A stretch of DNA of 64,000 nucleotides from Brachionus manjavacas (lineage: Eukaryota; Rotifera; Eurotatoria; Ploima; Brachionidae): the NCBI GenBank assembly GCA_019054805.1, contig JAHQIY010000004.1, forward strand, positions 5,952,001 to 6,016,000. Direction: 5' to 3'. The translations under genes were made by a program, and so were the position numbers. A model generated the notes under the pieces. It ran no database searches. It was not told the origin of the DNA and saw nothing but the letters and a program-made list of their open reading frames with translations. Shown in pieces: positions 36,881-50,837 of the stretch (position 1 is its first letter; every line of letters begins with the position of its first letter).

Positions 36881-38289
36881 ATTCTTCAATCTACATAATT
36901 ATTTGCTATTTTTAATTTTTACATATTTTAAATTATAATAACATGAATGACTAGTTTTATAGTTCATTGATAAAATTGAATAAGAATCTAATTTAAAAAG
37001 TGAATTTTTAGTCATTTAATTTCTTAATTTGCAAATAATTCTTTATTTTGTTTGAATTTTAATATATTCGTAGTTGTATAGTAAATAAGAATATATGATA
37101 CATTTTTAAGATGGCTTGATGATTAGGTTGAGTAGAAATGACTGAATTATTTATTAATTAGTTTCTGATTGATATCAATACTTTCAATAGTTTATCAATT
37201 TAAAAATCATTTTTGCTGTATCTAAATTAAATATTTTTAAAATTAAAAAAAAATTTTGTTTCATTAATCTCATATTTTTTTAAGAAGAAAATTGTCAATA
37301 TTTTCACTAATTATTTCATTATTTTATTCTATTAATGAAAAATCGATTTTTATTCTATTAATGAAAAAATTTAAAAAAACTTATTGATTTTTTGAGTTGT
37401 CAATAGAACAAAAAAAAATATTTTCTTTTGGTAATTGACATTTTTCAAGTTGAGAATAATTTATTTTCTATTACCACTTTGAATGTGTTTGCAGTGGCAT
37501 CTCCACTTTTTGCTAAACTAATTTTTTTTCTAAGCTTTTAATTGACTATCAATATCAAATCAATCAATTTTCAAATCATCATATCAAATCATATCAATTT
37601 TCTTATTTCTTTTTCAAAGAGAAATAAGAAAATGTAACAAATTTGGTTCTTTTTCGATTGAAACCATTTTGCTACTTTAATGAACAATTGTATACTTTAA
37701 ATAATTAAAAAAAAAACAGACTTGTTTATTAATATAATATTTAATATAATATATCTAAATATTACTTTCAAAAATTTAACATGGTTGTATTTGACAAAAA
37801 ATCAAAACCCGTTCGCGATGTTAAAAGATATGTATACGAGAATAAGCGGTGCTTCTCATTTAATATAAAAAAAGAATTGAAAGAGACCTAACAACAGTCT
37901 TACTCTTACTATCAATAATAAATTTTTGCGCCTTTATTTAAATTGAATAAATCGCTAATTGAAAGTTAAAATTAAAATTAAATTTTGAATTATTATATCA
38001 AAGATAGGGAAGCAGGGCTTTATAATTGCTAGTAACGAGGTGTTAACTTTTAACTTTAATGTTATGTTTTATCTGCATGTTTTTTATAATTTTTTAGTTT
38101 CGATAAAATTAAAAATAACATGTAATTTATCAATTAATGTGTATACTCTATTGACGATTTACGTCCAGAATTTTTTCAATAACTATTCAGTATTTGTTTT
38201 TATTCACGTGTGTCTATGCTTAATATGCTCGTCACGCGCCGCTCGTTCCTCGCAAATTTTATATATTTGGATCGAAAACATCAAGCAAG
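36881..38289. other. Intergenic with short repeats
   Basis: Contains a tandem duplication of about 25 bases (37318-37368, unit TTTTATTCTATTAATGAAAA). It also has a hairpin, ATTTTCTTATTTCT at 37597-37610 with its complement at 37620-37633. A TATCAAATCA-rich patch precedes the hairpin. No gene. Confidence 0.45.
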
Positions 38290-38665
38290 CTTCCACTAAA
38301 TTGACTGGTCCAGCTCCATCGGCTCCAAAATCAACTGCTAAATCCGCTGCAAGATCTCCTGCTCATCTGGTCCATCGTTGACTGTTCGTGAGCAACAAAT
38401 ATTGGCTCAAAAACAAGCTGTTCAACAACAAGCTTACAAATTGCAATCATACCATCAACAATTGGTGGCTGCATAGTAACAACAGCAACATCAACAAACA
38501 GCAACACAGCAACAGCAGCCACAAGTTCAATAAGATCCACAACAATACGCTGCATACCAACAGCAATTAGCTGCCCAACAACAACAACAGCAACCAGCAG
38601 CACAACAGCAATCATAGTACACTGCCAGCCAAGCTCACCAATAATCTGGTAGCAAATTTATAAGC
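38290..38665 (+). pseudogene. Decayed glutamine-rich protein copy
   Basis: A GC-richer island in AT-rich spacer. One frame reads STKLTGPAPSAPKSTAKSAA and ends at 38381. The next frame carries LTVREQQILAQKQAVQQQAY and a long Gln/Ala stretch (38382-38665) broken by five TAA/TAG codons, each where CAA or CAG would be expected. The shift of frame at about 38365 and the stops make it a pseudogene, probably an intronless retrocopy since no splice sites are visible. The parent gene is not recognised; the Gln-rich type is common in transcription cofactors. Neighbouring genes use TAA and TGA as ordinary stops, so a changed code is unlikely. Confidence 0.5.
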
Positions 38666-40093
38666 ACAGCAATTTTCTTTCGATACCCTTTAAAAAATTA
38701 ATTCCTCTTAAATTTTTAGACTATCAGATGCTTATTTTGAATAATAATCTTTTAGATGCTTGAAAGAGTGGCAATTGGTGTAATGAATTTCAATTACGGG
38801 CATTAAGTTCGTCAAACAAAATATCGATATTTGTTTATTCAAAAATGAGAACAAATATTTTATTCTTAGATTCAGCAAGCTTTCATCATTTAATAAGCAA
38901 ACGTATGCCATGCAATTAAATATTAACCAAAAAACAGTTCTTCAAATTTTTTTATTTGCGGCTATTTTGACCAGAGTCATTATTCTTCCTTAATTCCTCA
39001 AGACCAAAATCACATTGAATTTAAACCAAAAAATGATTTTGCAACATTTTTTAAATAATTTTTTTTTCTTAAATTTAGTTTATTTTTTGAATTTTTAAAT
39101 AAAATTGTCCAAAATTTTTAAAATGATTTAATTACTATAATTATATTATTATAAGAATTCAATTCAAGACCAATTATAGTTTGTAATTCCTTAGTCTATT
39201 GAATCATTACGGGAACAAAAACGACAAATTTTAAATGTTGATTTTTCAATAGCAAAATAACATACAAAGGAAATAATTATACTAATATCTTTTTGTACTC
39301 TTTGTACAAGCTGTTAAATTAAAAAAAGTTATAAAAGAAATCAACGCTTAACTTAAAGCAAGATAAATTAATATAGCAGAGGAGGTACGCGACTTGTTAA
39401 TATAATATTTATTATAAAAATTTACAAATATTTTTTATTTAAATGTTTCATTGGTCCCGTCATAATAAAGGTCAATCGAAAATAAATCAGCTCAACACTT
39501 AATATCTTTAATAGTAAATAAATAAAATTTTTTTTCAATAAAAAAATCAATTTAATTCGAGAAGTTGTCGGCGTTTGGTCTCTTTTTTTATATTTATGTA
39601 TTTAAAAAAATACATTTTAGCCACAGAAAAAGGCAACATAAATGTTTTTTTTCGATAATTATACATTTATGTGTGTTACACTCATTTTTTAATAAAACTT
39701 ACAAAAAATTGTTCCTCAGTCGCTTATTGTGTTAATTAAAATGTAAAATCTGCACAAGTCTGAAAAAAATTATTCACTTAAAGTAATATACATTTAGATG
39801 AAAATCTTAATGCACTCTGTAATGTGCATTAAGATAATGCAGATTTTACCTTTTTAAATGGCATAACAAGTGAAATCCAAAAATGTGTCTCTGCATAAAT
39901 ACCACTTTATTTAATAATTAAACTTTATTAGATCATTTTGAGCACCTAAAATTTATCATAAACTTCAAGTTGACAACTCAATTACATAATTTTTGATGAG
40001 AATGAAAAAAAATACTTAAAGAAATTTTTATTAATTCTAAAATAAGTTTTTATACAAAGATACAATATAAAAATTAAATTTTAAAAATATTCA
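38666..40093. other. Intergenic with a hairpin-rich patch
   Basis: At 39742-39849 GTAAAATCTGCA and its complement enclose a second hairpin (CTTAATGCAC, 8-base loop, GTGCATTAAG). The patch may be the remains of a small inverted-repeat element. No coding evidence. Confidence 0.4.
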
Positions 40094-41323
40094 TTACCAT
40101 TGAGGAGCAGAGTTGGCGAGTCTTCTTATTCTTCTCGTGTTTCTATCCTGGTCTCTAATTTTCTTTTCCATTTCAGCGTCAGTAAGAGTTTCCAAAAAGG
40201 GACACCATTGATCTGCTTCGCTAATCGGCCGAACAATGCAGTCTACTGTAGGAAGAGGAGACTCAATAACTTGATATGTTTTTTGATGCCATGCTAGCTG
40301 TCCTCGTATACTGTACGCTATGGAAGTCACAAATTCTCCGCCTAGGCCTAGCTCTCCGGCCAATTTTTTTGCAAATTCTTCTGGACTATTATTTGGCTCG
40401 GACATATCCCACTCAAATTGGTCCACTAAAGAAACATTTCCCACATGAATATTGAGCTTAATTATCACCCTTTGGTCTGTGTTGTCCTCAATTATGTTGT
40501 CTGAGGGATGACTTTCTAGCTGTTGACGAATCGACTGAGAAATAGCTGGAATAAAGGTGATCGGATTTAGATCTAAATCATCACATAGTAATTCGGCAAA
40601 TAGCTCGGGGGTTATTAGCTGTTCATTTTTGTTCCAAGTAAAAGTGTCTCTAAGCTTTTGCCCTTCGATCTCGAGGTCTACTCGAATGGGAACTAGCACA
40701 TCCGGCTGATTAGCGTTTTCATAAACACTTGTCGGATCGATGTCATCAAAACTAATTTTAATTTTTTTAATTTTTTTTAAGTGTGACCAAAATGAGCTTA
40801 CCATAAAGGAAAAGTGCGCTTTTTGGGGTTTATACGATTTCGATTTATTGGAGTTGGTGTTGGAACCGCATCTAAGTGCTGCTCAGGCCTCAAAGTCTGT
40901 GACCAGTTGGCACTTTTTTTATTCTTTTCCCTAAATTTAGATTTTTTTTATCTCTAAGAATTTAAAAGTTAAAGCAACATACATCTTTGGAAAGTTTGGC
41001 TCATTAGCAACGACCACGGCTTTATATTTCTCATCATTGCCAGCTAGAATATCGTCTATTTCTGATGCTCTGACCAAGGTTAAATGACTGGCCAAATTTT
41101 GCTCGGAGCAGCCCATTTGAACAAGTTTTCTTCGTTCTTCCTGAGTCAAATTGCGACGCCATAAAGAAGGGTATTTTTTGTATAAAAACCCACGGAACAA
41201 ACGAAGATGACTACCGACTTCGGAGCCGATATAAAATCGACCAGTAATGCCATCATCGAATGAAAAATTAAATGATGAAGGTTTTTCTCCGATTGTTTTT
41301 GGAAGCTCCTTGTTTTCTTTCAT
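40094..41323 (-). CDS. SMARCB1: SWI/SNF core subunit SNF5/INI1
   Basis: Core subunit of the BAF/PBAF chromatin remodeller. Exons 40983-41323, 40802-40930 and 40094-40751 sum to 1128 bases (375 aa plus stop; human 385). The N-terminal winged-helix part (residues 1-113) reads [20 protein letters not shown] and NDEKYKAV, nearly as in human. The two SNF5 repeats follow in exon 3: [20 protein letters not shown] with [17 protein letters not shown], then [20 protein letters not shown] with [20 protein letters not shown]. The basic C-terminal helix [20 protein letters not shown], which in human contacts the nucleosome acidic patch, is intact. The middle exon carries the linker [20 protein letters not shown] compact gene with two introns (about 50 bases each). 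Confidence 0.97.
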
Positions 41324-42329
41324 TTTTTGTCAATAAATTATAATTACACGAAAAAATTTTGATTTTCGTTTCAACAGATTCATTTTTTTTCAGAAAATTA
41401 TTTTAAATTAACATTATTTTTGCTCATGATACTATTTTTGTCTGATGCAATTTAAAATAAGAATTAAATTGATTCTGAAAAAGCTTACAATGGTGTTACG
41501 ATATCTGTATTTTAGTATTTTTTACTAAATTTTGTGTAAAATATAGCAAATTTACATAAAACTACGAAAAATTTTTATTATTAAAATTACCGTATTTTAC
41601 GTAAATTTACTACATTTTTCGTAAAAAAAAACAAAAAAAACAAAATTAACCGAAATTTTGACATTTTTTAGAATTTTTTTTTTATTTTTAAAGAAAAGAA
41701 ATGTTCAAAGTTTTTTTTTTACGTAAATTTTGGTAAATTTTAATTAAAAAGAAATGGGAATATTTGCTAATTTTGAATTTTTTATTTAAAAAAGTTTGAT
41801 AATAAAAGAAAAACAAAAAAAAACAAACAACATTTTAAATTTTGATATCCTATTTGCATTTCCTAACTCAATTTTTATTTTCCGCCTTGGAAAAATTTGA
41901 AAAATTTCAACGTGCATGCACCTTTATTGAGTATTGCAAAACCTAATCTAATAATTTTCCAGAAAAATTAAAAAAAAAGTCCAGAGTTTGAAATGTAAAA
42001 CAAAATAATTAATTAATTTGTGTTTATTTTTTATTTATATTCTTATAAATTGACATAAATCAGAATTTTATAAATATATATAATCTTTAATCTAAAATAT
42101 AATTAGAATTTTACATGCTGCTTTCAAAAATATCATTAAGTAATATTATTGATAAAATTAGAAATTTTAGTGATTAAAAATTAACACGCCTTCTAGCTAA
42201 ATGCATGTGTAAAAACTTGAATTGGGCATAGTTATTTTTTTTCACTAAAATTTTGTACATAACGGACTTAAATAGTAATTTTAAAAATAATACTAAATAA
42301 ATAATATTTAAATTTTAATAAATTTTAAC
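41324..42329. other. Intergenic with TTTACGTAAA-like words
   Basis: 41490-41760 repeats ACGTAAATTT, TTTTCGTA and GGTAAATTT words on both strands, an AT-rich patch with local dyad symmetry. It may be a worn inverted-repeat element. Otherwise featureless spacer upstream of SMARCB1. Confidence 0.35.
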
Positions 42330-43015
42330 TAAATTCTAATTTTTTTTGCTGCTAATAGTAGTAATGGTAAAAGCAGTAAAAAAAATTGTTTGCTCTTAAT
42401 AGTATTCACTGGATAACTGTTCCATAATTTTACACAGCGATCTGTTAAGAAACGATATCTCAATGAACCTCTGCGATTTATTTCGAAACCCAGTCTTATT
42501 GTCATGTGGTCTTCTAAGGTTTTTTACGCTATAAGCAAAATTTATCCCATTTGTTAATGAATCTTTTTCAAAATCATTTAAAATTTTGTCTCTTTAAATT
42601 AAGTCTCCCTTTAAACGAAGATTTTCAAGACTCATAAGATTTAAGTATTTCAATCTGTCTTCAAAAGACTTAGTTCTAGTAGAATCAATCAGTTTTGTAG
42701 CTCTTCTTTGTACTTTTTTAAGAATTTTAATGTCTATTTTTAAATACGGGCTTCAAGTTTCTAGTGCACACTCCATATGGTATATCACAAGTGATTCATA
42801 GAGAAGTCTTAATATTTTCAAATTTTGTAGAATTTGAAGAACTTAACTTAATTTTTTCTTTTTTTTTTTATTTTGCCTATGAGGCTTAAATCAATAAATA
42901 ATAATAATAATAATAGAGAAGTCTTAATGATTCTCGTCTAAGATTCGTAAAAGAATTTCTTATTAGATCCAGTATTCGGATAGCTTTTTTAGCTGCTACA
43001 TTGTTTATTCCATTT
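42330..43015 (-). mobile_element. CR1-like LINE 3' fragment with nested insertion
   Basis: The minus strand encodes pieces in the order LRRESLRLLYESLVIYHMEC, KKVQRRATKLIDSTRTKSFE, RLKYLNLMSLENLRLKGDLI, LRRPHDNKTGFRNKSQRF and EISFLNRSLCKIMEQL. This is the C-terminal LINE domain with the RR.RGDLI motif. About six breaks. It is interrupted at 42814-42912 by a short insertion. Confidence 0.7.
42798..42928 (+). mobile_element. Short retroposed insertion with 16-base target duplication
   Basis: ATAGAGAAGTCTTAAT occurs at 42798-42813 and again at 42913-42928. Removing one copy and the 99 bases between them restores the LINE coding order LRLLYESLV. The insert ends in GCCTATGAGGCTTAAATC followed by AATAAATAATAATAATAAT, so it is a retroposon tail (SINE or a heavily 5'-truncated LINE) in + orientation. 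Confidence 0.7.
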
Positions 43016-44516
43016 TAAATATTTTTTTATAAAAATACCCAAATCTTAATCTTCGAAAATCAATAATTCGTTAGAAATTCACTGAAAAATTAAGGATTTT
43101 AGGATTAAATTTTGAGAAACAAAGTTTTTAGAGAAATTTTCCTTAGATAATCACTACAAGAGGCATGATCGAATTCATTTATTGATAAATAAAATACAAA
43201 TACAAATTCTTGTGTTAAATTTTAGTTTTTTGAAATCAATTAATAATAAAATAGTTTAAACTTTAATTAAATTTTGGAAATTATTTTAAAAAATTTACAA
43301 AATTCAAGTTGACATTATTTTCAATTCTTCTAAAAAATGATTAAAACTTCGTTTAATAATTTAGAATAAAAATACACAAACGTTAGATATCAATTTTTCT
43401 GGACAATATGCTTGCCTAATTTGTGAAAATCTTGATAATAAATAGCATAACGATAATGATCGTCTTGAACAATTGATTTCTGATTATCTTAGTTAATCGT
43501 TAGCCAACTATTTGAATAATTTCAAATTATGATTATTTTAAAATGATTTCTTAATGAATCGTAAATGAATTTTCTATGAAATTGAGTCCAATATCCTTAA
43601 GAATCAAATGGGTTGACTAAGTTAAAAAAAATTATTAAGAATAAAAAAATTATTCAATATGTCAGAAAACATTTTTTGATGTACTCCTATTAACTTTTAT
43701 TAATTTTTACTTTCAAATTTTTACCTGAAATTACCATAATTTACTACAATGTAAAAAGTTAAAAGATTCTTAAGAAATAATTATTTAATTTCAAACTTTC
43801 ATTTGAGAAATCAAAATTTTATCAAAAATTGCTTATCTTTTGACTTAAAAAGAATTTACATAGTATTAAGTGAATTTATGTAATTTTAGATTACATTGAA
43901 TATTACTAAGCCTTCTTAAGATTCAGTAGATTTACATCAATTTTTTTAATTATCTATTCAGCATAGCAAAATAAAAGACGATCAAAAGATATTGTTTATA
44001 AGTCACAATTTTAAGTATAAGTCACAAAAGTTATAACTTGACTTAAATTTTTTTTTTAAAGTCAAAGTCAATGACTTGCACAAAAATTTTTATCAATACC
44101 TGCTTCATCTGGACCAGTTGAAAGAATTATTTTCTAAATCTGGTTACATTTAAAGAGCACATAGGTCAAGATTAACGGCCAGGGATTTGGAAGCAACTAC
44201 TTTATTGTTATCAAATATGGATTTATTAAATCATTGACTTGAATTAAGACTTGTACTTTTTCCAAAATTTTTGCAAATAAAAAAATTTTGTGTCCAAAAA
44301 AAATCAAAATTGATAGAGAAGACATACTTGTTGTAAAGGAAGCTTTTAATTGATTAAGATCTTAATTTTACCAAACTTGCTTGTAATTTATCAATAAAAT
44401 TTAATAGAAAACTATTTTCTATCCTGTAACTTAAGTAAAAGTCCATTTTTTAAAACTTTTATACAATTCTAATTAAATATCGTTTGTTCAATAATCTATC
44501 CTCTAATTCAAAATAA
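43016..44516. other. Intergenic, AT-rich
   Basis: No gene or element recognised. Confidence 0.4.
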
Positions 44517-45785
44517 ATGTAGTAGTAGTAGTAGTAGTAGTTCTTGCTGCTACACCTAACATTTAGATTGTCTAAGTCCATCACCGCCAATTGGCTGTGT
44601 AGAGCTGTAGCAGCCGATTCCACTGAACTTATCTAAAGCCATTTTAAAAATTAGCGGTAGACTTGGATTTCACCACATTTTCTGGCAACTTACACAATAT
44701 AAAATACATGTCTGGCATTTACTGCAGCGGCAAAATCGTTTCTAATTTGAGCTGGGAAACTTTCTCTCTGGACTCTGATGCTATTTCCTCTTAACGCCCC
44801 GGCTGGTCCCTTGTTTTCTGATTTATTCACTAGATTCTTGACCAAGCTTACCTTTTCTATTACATTCACTAATTTGTACATTTCAATTAAGTCCCCTCTC
44901 ACTCTTCTTTCACTCAGCTCTGTCAGTCCTAATTTTGTCAGCCTCATTTCATACGGCATGTTTCTTACAGACAAAGGTATTTTTGTTGCCCTCTCTTTCA
45001 CCTTTTCCAACACATTCACGTCCATTTTCATACTTGGATTCTAAACCTGTACTGAGTAATCTAGGTGGGGTCTCACCATGGATATTTAAAATCTTGCCTA
45101 AAGTCTTTCCTCTCTACTTGTAAACATTCGCTTTAGCATTCTAAGTACCCTACTCGCTTTCGTAGAAGCACTTTTCTCTTGGCTGGTCCATTTTAAATCT
45201 GATGAAACCATCACTCCAAGATCCCTTTCACACTCTGTGGTCGCTAGTATAACATTCCTGTTGCTATTTTGTGTATATTTATGCATTTCATTTAGTCTGC
45301 CGAAATGCATTACTTTACATTTAATAGCACACAGTCCCATACGCCAAACCTCTATCCATTGACATACTGCATCCAGATCTTTCTGTAACATCGCTCTCTC
45401 ATAAACATTATTAACTATACCGAGTATTTTTGAGTCATCTGCATACAATTCCATTCTTTTTGAAACGCAGTCAGGGAGGTCATTTATGTACAGAACAAAT
45501 AGCAGGGGTGCAAGTACAGATCCTTGCGGAACTCCCCTCAGTACCTTTGACTATCTAAAAACTCCATCACCAAGTACAACTCGCTGAGTTCTCATACTCA
45601 AAAAGTATTCGAGCCACCTTACTATTTTTTCACCTTGCTCATAACCACGTAGTTTATGAAGAAGTCGTTGATGCGGTACCGTATCAAAAGCCTTTGAGAA
45701 GTCTAATAGTATTTCATCCACACTGTTACCTTTGGCCAACTCAATTGTGATCATATCAAGCGTTTCAAGTAGGTTCGTTACACAT
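44517..45785 (-). mobile_element. CR1-like LINE, young 5'-truncated copy
   Basis: The minus strand keeps one reading frame from 45754 to 44690 with only a handful of stops and no shift. It encodes ILLDFSKAFDTVPHQRLLHK, GVPQGSVLAPLLFVLYINDL, the catalytic YADDSKI, CERDLGVMVSSDLKW and LTELSERRVRGDLIEMYKLV, which are RT motifs and the post-RT domain. The 3' end is a (CTA)n microsatellite (44518-44545 on the + strand as TAGTAGTAG), as CR1/L2-type elements commonly have. It is the best preserved LINE in the window; the endonuclease domain is missing. Confidence 0.85.
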
Positions 45786-45859
45786 CCTATTCAAAAATTA
45801 AAAATTTATATATTCAAAAATTTTATTTTATATTTTAATTTTTAAGATTAGCAATTTTA

Positions 45860-45925
45860 TAATGATTTAAATAAATGAAGTGTAAATCGGTCTTTTGAGA
45901 CACTAGTCTTTCGATAAACCTTGAA
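45860..45925 (-). mobile_element. Short LINE RT fragment
   Basis: The minus strand reads SRFIERLVSQKTDLHFI, part of the early RT region. The same stretch (with AATCGGTCTTT) occurs at 12535-12560 within another LINE copy. It lies just upstream of the better LINE copy but does not join it in sequence. Confidence 0.45.
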
Positions 45926-45929
45926 ACTT

Positions 45930-47871
<1,942 letters not shown>

Positions 47872-49746
47872 AGTTATTGGGTTTTTTATTTAAGATCAAA
47901 CGCTAATTATGTATTTAAATACAAATAAATTTAATTAAATAAAAATTCCGTTTAGTATTTACGCTTCGATAAATAAAAGCTAGCTCCCTAAATTAAAAAA
48001 AATATATTTAGAACTCAGTTATTTACTTTTATTTGTGTGATTTAATTTTTTTTCATAAATAAACACAATTGCAAAACTTTTTAAATTTTTTTTAATTTGG
48101 TTTAGATTAGATTTTTTTAAAATAATAACAAGATCTCCCCCTTAAAATTAATTCTTTAAATTTATTTAAGCTTATTCGCAAAATATCTACTTTTCTAAAT
48201 CTATTCACTATCTACTTTACTTCAATTAGTTACTATTTTATCTCTTAATTTTTAATACCAATTAATAATTTTCCTCAGCTTTAATACTTTTTAATACGTG
48301 AATAAAGAATGTCTCATATATAAAAATATCTTATCTTCATTTCGTTTACTCTTTGTTATTGATTAACAAATCTTAAATTAAAAAATTAAGAATTTTATAT
48401 TATTTTTAAACATCTTTAATAACCTTTATTAAAAAAAATTGAAATTTAACAAAATTAAGTTTTTATTGATTAAATTTTGTTTATAATAAAAAAAAAATCA
48501 TTTACAGATGTAATTTCTAAGCTTTTTGATTTTTTGGCTATAATGAAGAAAAGTGAGAGTTTGCTTCGTAAAAGCCACAATTAAAATTTTTTGTAAAATC
48601 ATTGAAGATTGAAGTGTATCGTAACGCATGACAAAGATGTCCGGGTCTTTGTTGGTTTTTATAAAAAGTAGATCAGGACTACAATTATCGTTCAAATCAT
48701 AATGTTAATGATCAGATCTCATTTTTGAATTTATGTAAATATCAAATTTAAAAATTGAACTTAAAGCGATTAAATGATTCTGATTGCACCATCATCCATT
48801 CATTCTTGCATTTTAAAGAATTTGTCCAAATTTACATAAGGAAACCAAATGGTAAAGGCAATCCCTGTCTCCAGAAATTTTAATGGGTAATTATTCTAAC
48901 TCGGTTTCAACTTAAATATTTTTAGTTATCATTACTGGACTCTCAAGATACATTTCTAACATTCTCTCTAAATATTCGGGAACTTTGTCTAGTTAATTAA
49001 TCTAAAATTTAGCTAAACAAAGTTGTTTACCAAATAGCTTATCTTTATTGAGATCATTATTAGAATAAACTAGATTTTTTTTAGTTAAATCTAGTTATTT
49101 AATTTTTAATCAAATGTTCAGATCTTTATTGCTTTATTATTTTTCTTCTTTTTTTTGCTTGCTTTTTATTGTAATTTTTTTTTTCTAAATAATTTTGGAA
49201 TATTTCTTCATCTTTCTAATTTGTCATTTATTATTGAATTTACCTAACAAAAAAAATTTAAAACATAGAAGAATTTCCAGGATTGAACCGAATCAAGGCC
49301 TTAATTTATTTTATTTATTTAAATAATTTAAGTATTTAAATAATATTTATTTGTTGATTGATTGATTGTTAATATTTCCACTAAAAAAGACAGTTACTAA
49401 GTCAACTTAATTTATTTATGAGGCAAAACTTAAATCCCGCCCAACCTCATATAAAAATCTTTTAACATGGCGAAGATTTTTGCTCCGATACAACCATTAA
49501 AAACCTGAAGAACCTTTTTTATAAATAGTTGTGAATAAACTACGACCGGTAAACTTAATAAATTAAAAAAAAAATTTTAAAAAAATTTTAAAAAGTTTTT
49601 TTTTACGACCCGTAGAGGGCTTCGCTATGGCAGCCAAAACCAGTTTATTTGATAAATTGTTTTATTTTTTTTTTTGAAGTCAAAAATCGTCCAATTTATT
49701 TTTAAAGTTACTCTTTTATTTTGATGTAAGAATGTCTGAACCCTAC
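47872..49746. other. Intergenic, AT-rich
   Basis: After PSMC1 polyadenylation signals (AATAAA near 47921) the region is spacer. A minus-strand frame at 48498-48720 reads DLNDNCSPDLLFIKTNKD, reminiscent of an FG-GAP calcium loop, but it has a stop just upstream and no partner exon. 49430-49560 is a GC-richer patch of unknown origin. Confidence 0.4.
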
Positions 49747-50837
49747 TAATAAAGTTCACGAAATTCAAAACTTTAGTGCTATCTGAATTCTTTATTTTTG
49801 ACTCTTTTTTTTTTTTAAATCTAGACAAAATTCTGAAAAAATCTATGGTTTTACTTTTTTTACTTAATTGCTTTATTTTTCTTAAAAAATCTCTTTATAT
49901 CAGTAGTTGAGCACCTAAAAATATCGAATTCTTTAGTTTAATCTAAAAATTCTAATAAAAGAATTCAAATTTGACAAATTTGTTAAAAATCACATGATAA
50001 GAAGAGATTTTTTAAGAAAAATAAAGCAATAAAGTAAAAAAAGTAAAACCATAGATTTTTTCAGAATTTTGTCTAGATTTAAAAAAAAAAGTGGGCTAAT
50101 AATTGATCTCTCGGAGGAGATGCGATTTAAACCAGAAAAAACACATATTTTTCCTTTTTTACCCAACAAAAACCGCCACACTTTTTTTTTTTCTAAATTA
50201 CATTAGCATGTAGAGAATTTTATGGTTTTGTGAAGTTCAGTACAAAAGAACAGAACAAAGTGAAAAAAAATTAAATAACTTTTTTTCTAAAGGTTTAAAA
50301 TTAATTCTGTGAAAGCAGCATGGTGCACCATTCAAAGTTGCATCAACAGTAAAGGTCTTCTAAATGTGTGCAAAATCTCTGTAAAATGCACTTCGCTAAA
50401 TTATATTGAAATTTAATTTATGGTTAACTCTGCAAATTTATCAGGCTTAGATATTTGATGCAACTTTGAATATTGCACTATGTTGCATTTACAGAACTAA
50501 GTTTAAATCTTTAGAAAAGAGTTAATCAATTTTTTTACATTTTTTATTGTTCTTTTTTACAATTTGTACTGAGTTTCTTAAAACCGAATTTTATGCTCTT
50601 TCAGAATATAAATACTTTTTTAGTATATTTAAGTTTTATCTTTGAGATTTTGAGTCTTAAAGAACAACCACTTTTTAAAGGGTTTGCTATTTTTGGAACC
50701 CTGGGTGTAAAAAAAATTTTTCTAGCCCCCACCAAAAAAAATTTTTATGGGGTTTTCGAGGGCGTAGATTACGAATTTTGAGTCAAAAATAAAGAATTCA
50801 GATAGCACTAAAGTTTTGAATTTCGTGAACTTTATTA
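49747..50837. repeat. Long inverted repeat split by an insert
   Basis: The left arm 49747-49902 (156 bases) is mirrored in two pieces: 49805-49902 pairs with 49996-50092, and 49747-49804 pairs with 50780-50837 (key string GAATTCAGATAGCACTAAAG). Identity looks above 95 percent. The right arm is interrupted by 687 bases (50093-50779) that have no counterpart on the left. The 93 bases between the arms form the loop. It is a recent inverted duplication or foldback element, later hit by an insertion. Confidence 0.75.
50212..50600. mobile_element. MITE-like foldback element within the insert
   Basis: 50212-50346 and 50455-50600 are inverted copies at roughly 75-80 percent identity, for example TTCAAAGTTGCATCAA at 50331-50346 against TTGATGCAACTTTGAA at 50455-50470, and AGTTCAGTACAAA against the complement of TTTGTACTGAGTT. 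The spacer is about 108 bases. No ORF. Length and structure fit a miniature inverted-repeat transposable element of unknown superfamily. Confidence 0.6.

Noticed and set aside
38290-38665. Alternative genetic code (TAA/TAG as Gln)
   Set aside because: Neighbouring genes end at TAA or TGA exactly where their orthologues end, and the patch also contains a frame shift, so a decayed copy is simpler.
48498-48720. DLNDNCSPDLLF on the minus strand, like an FG-GAP calcium loop
   Set aside because: A stop lies just upstream, there is no partner exon, and a single loop is not enough for a gene call.
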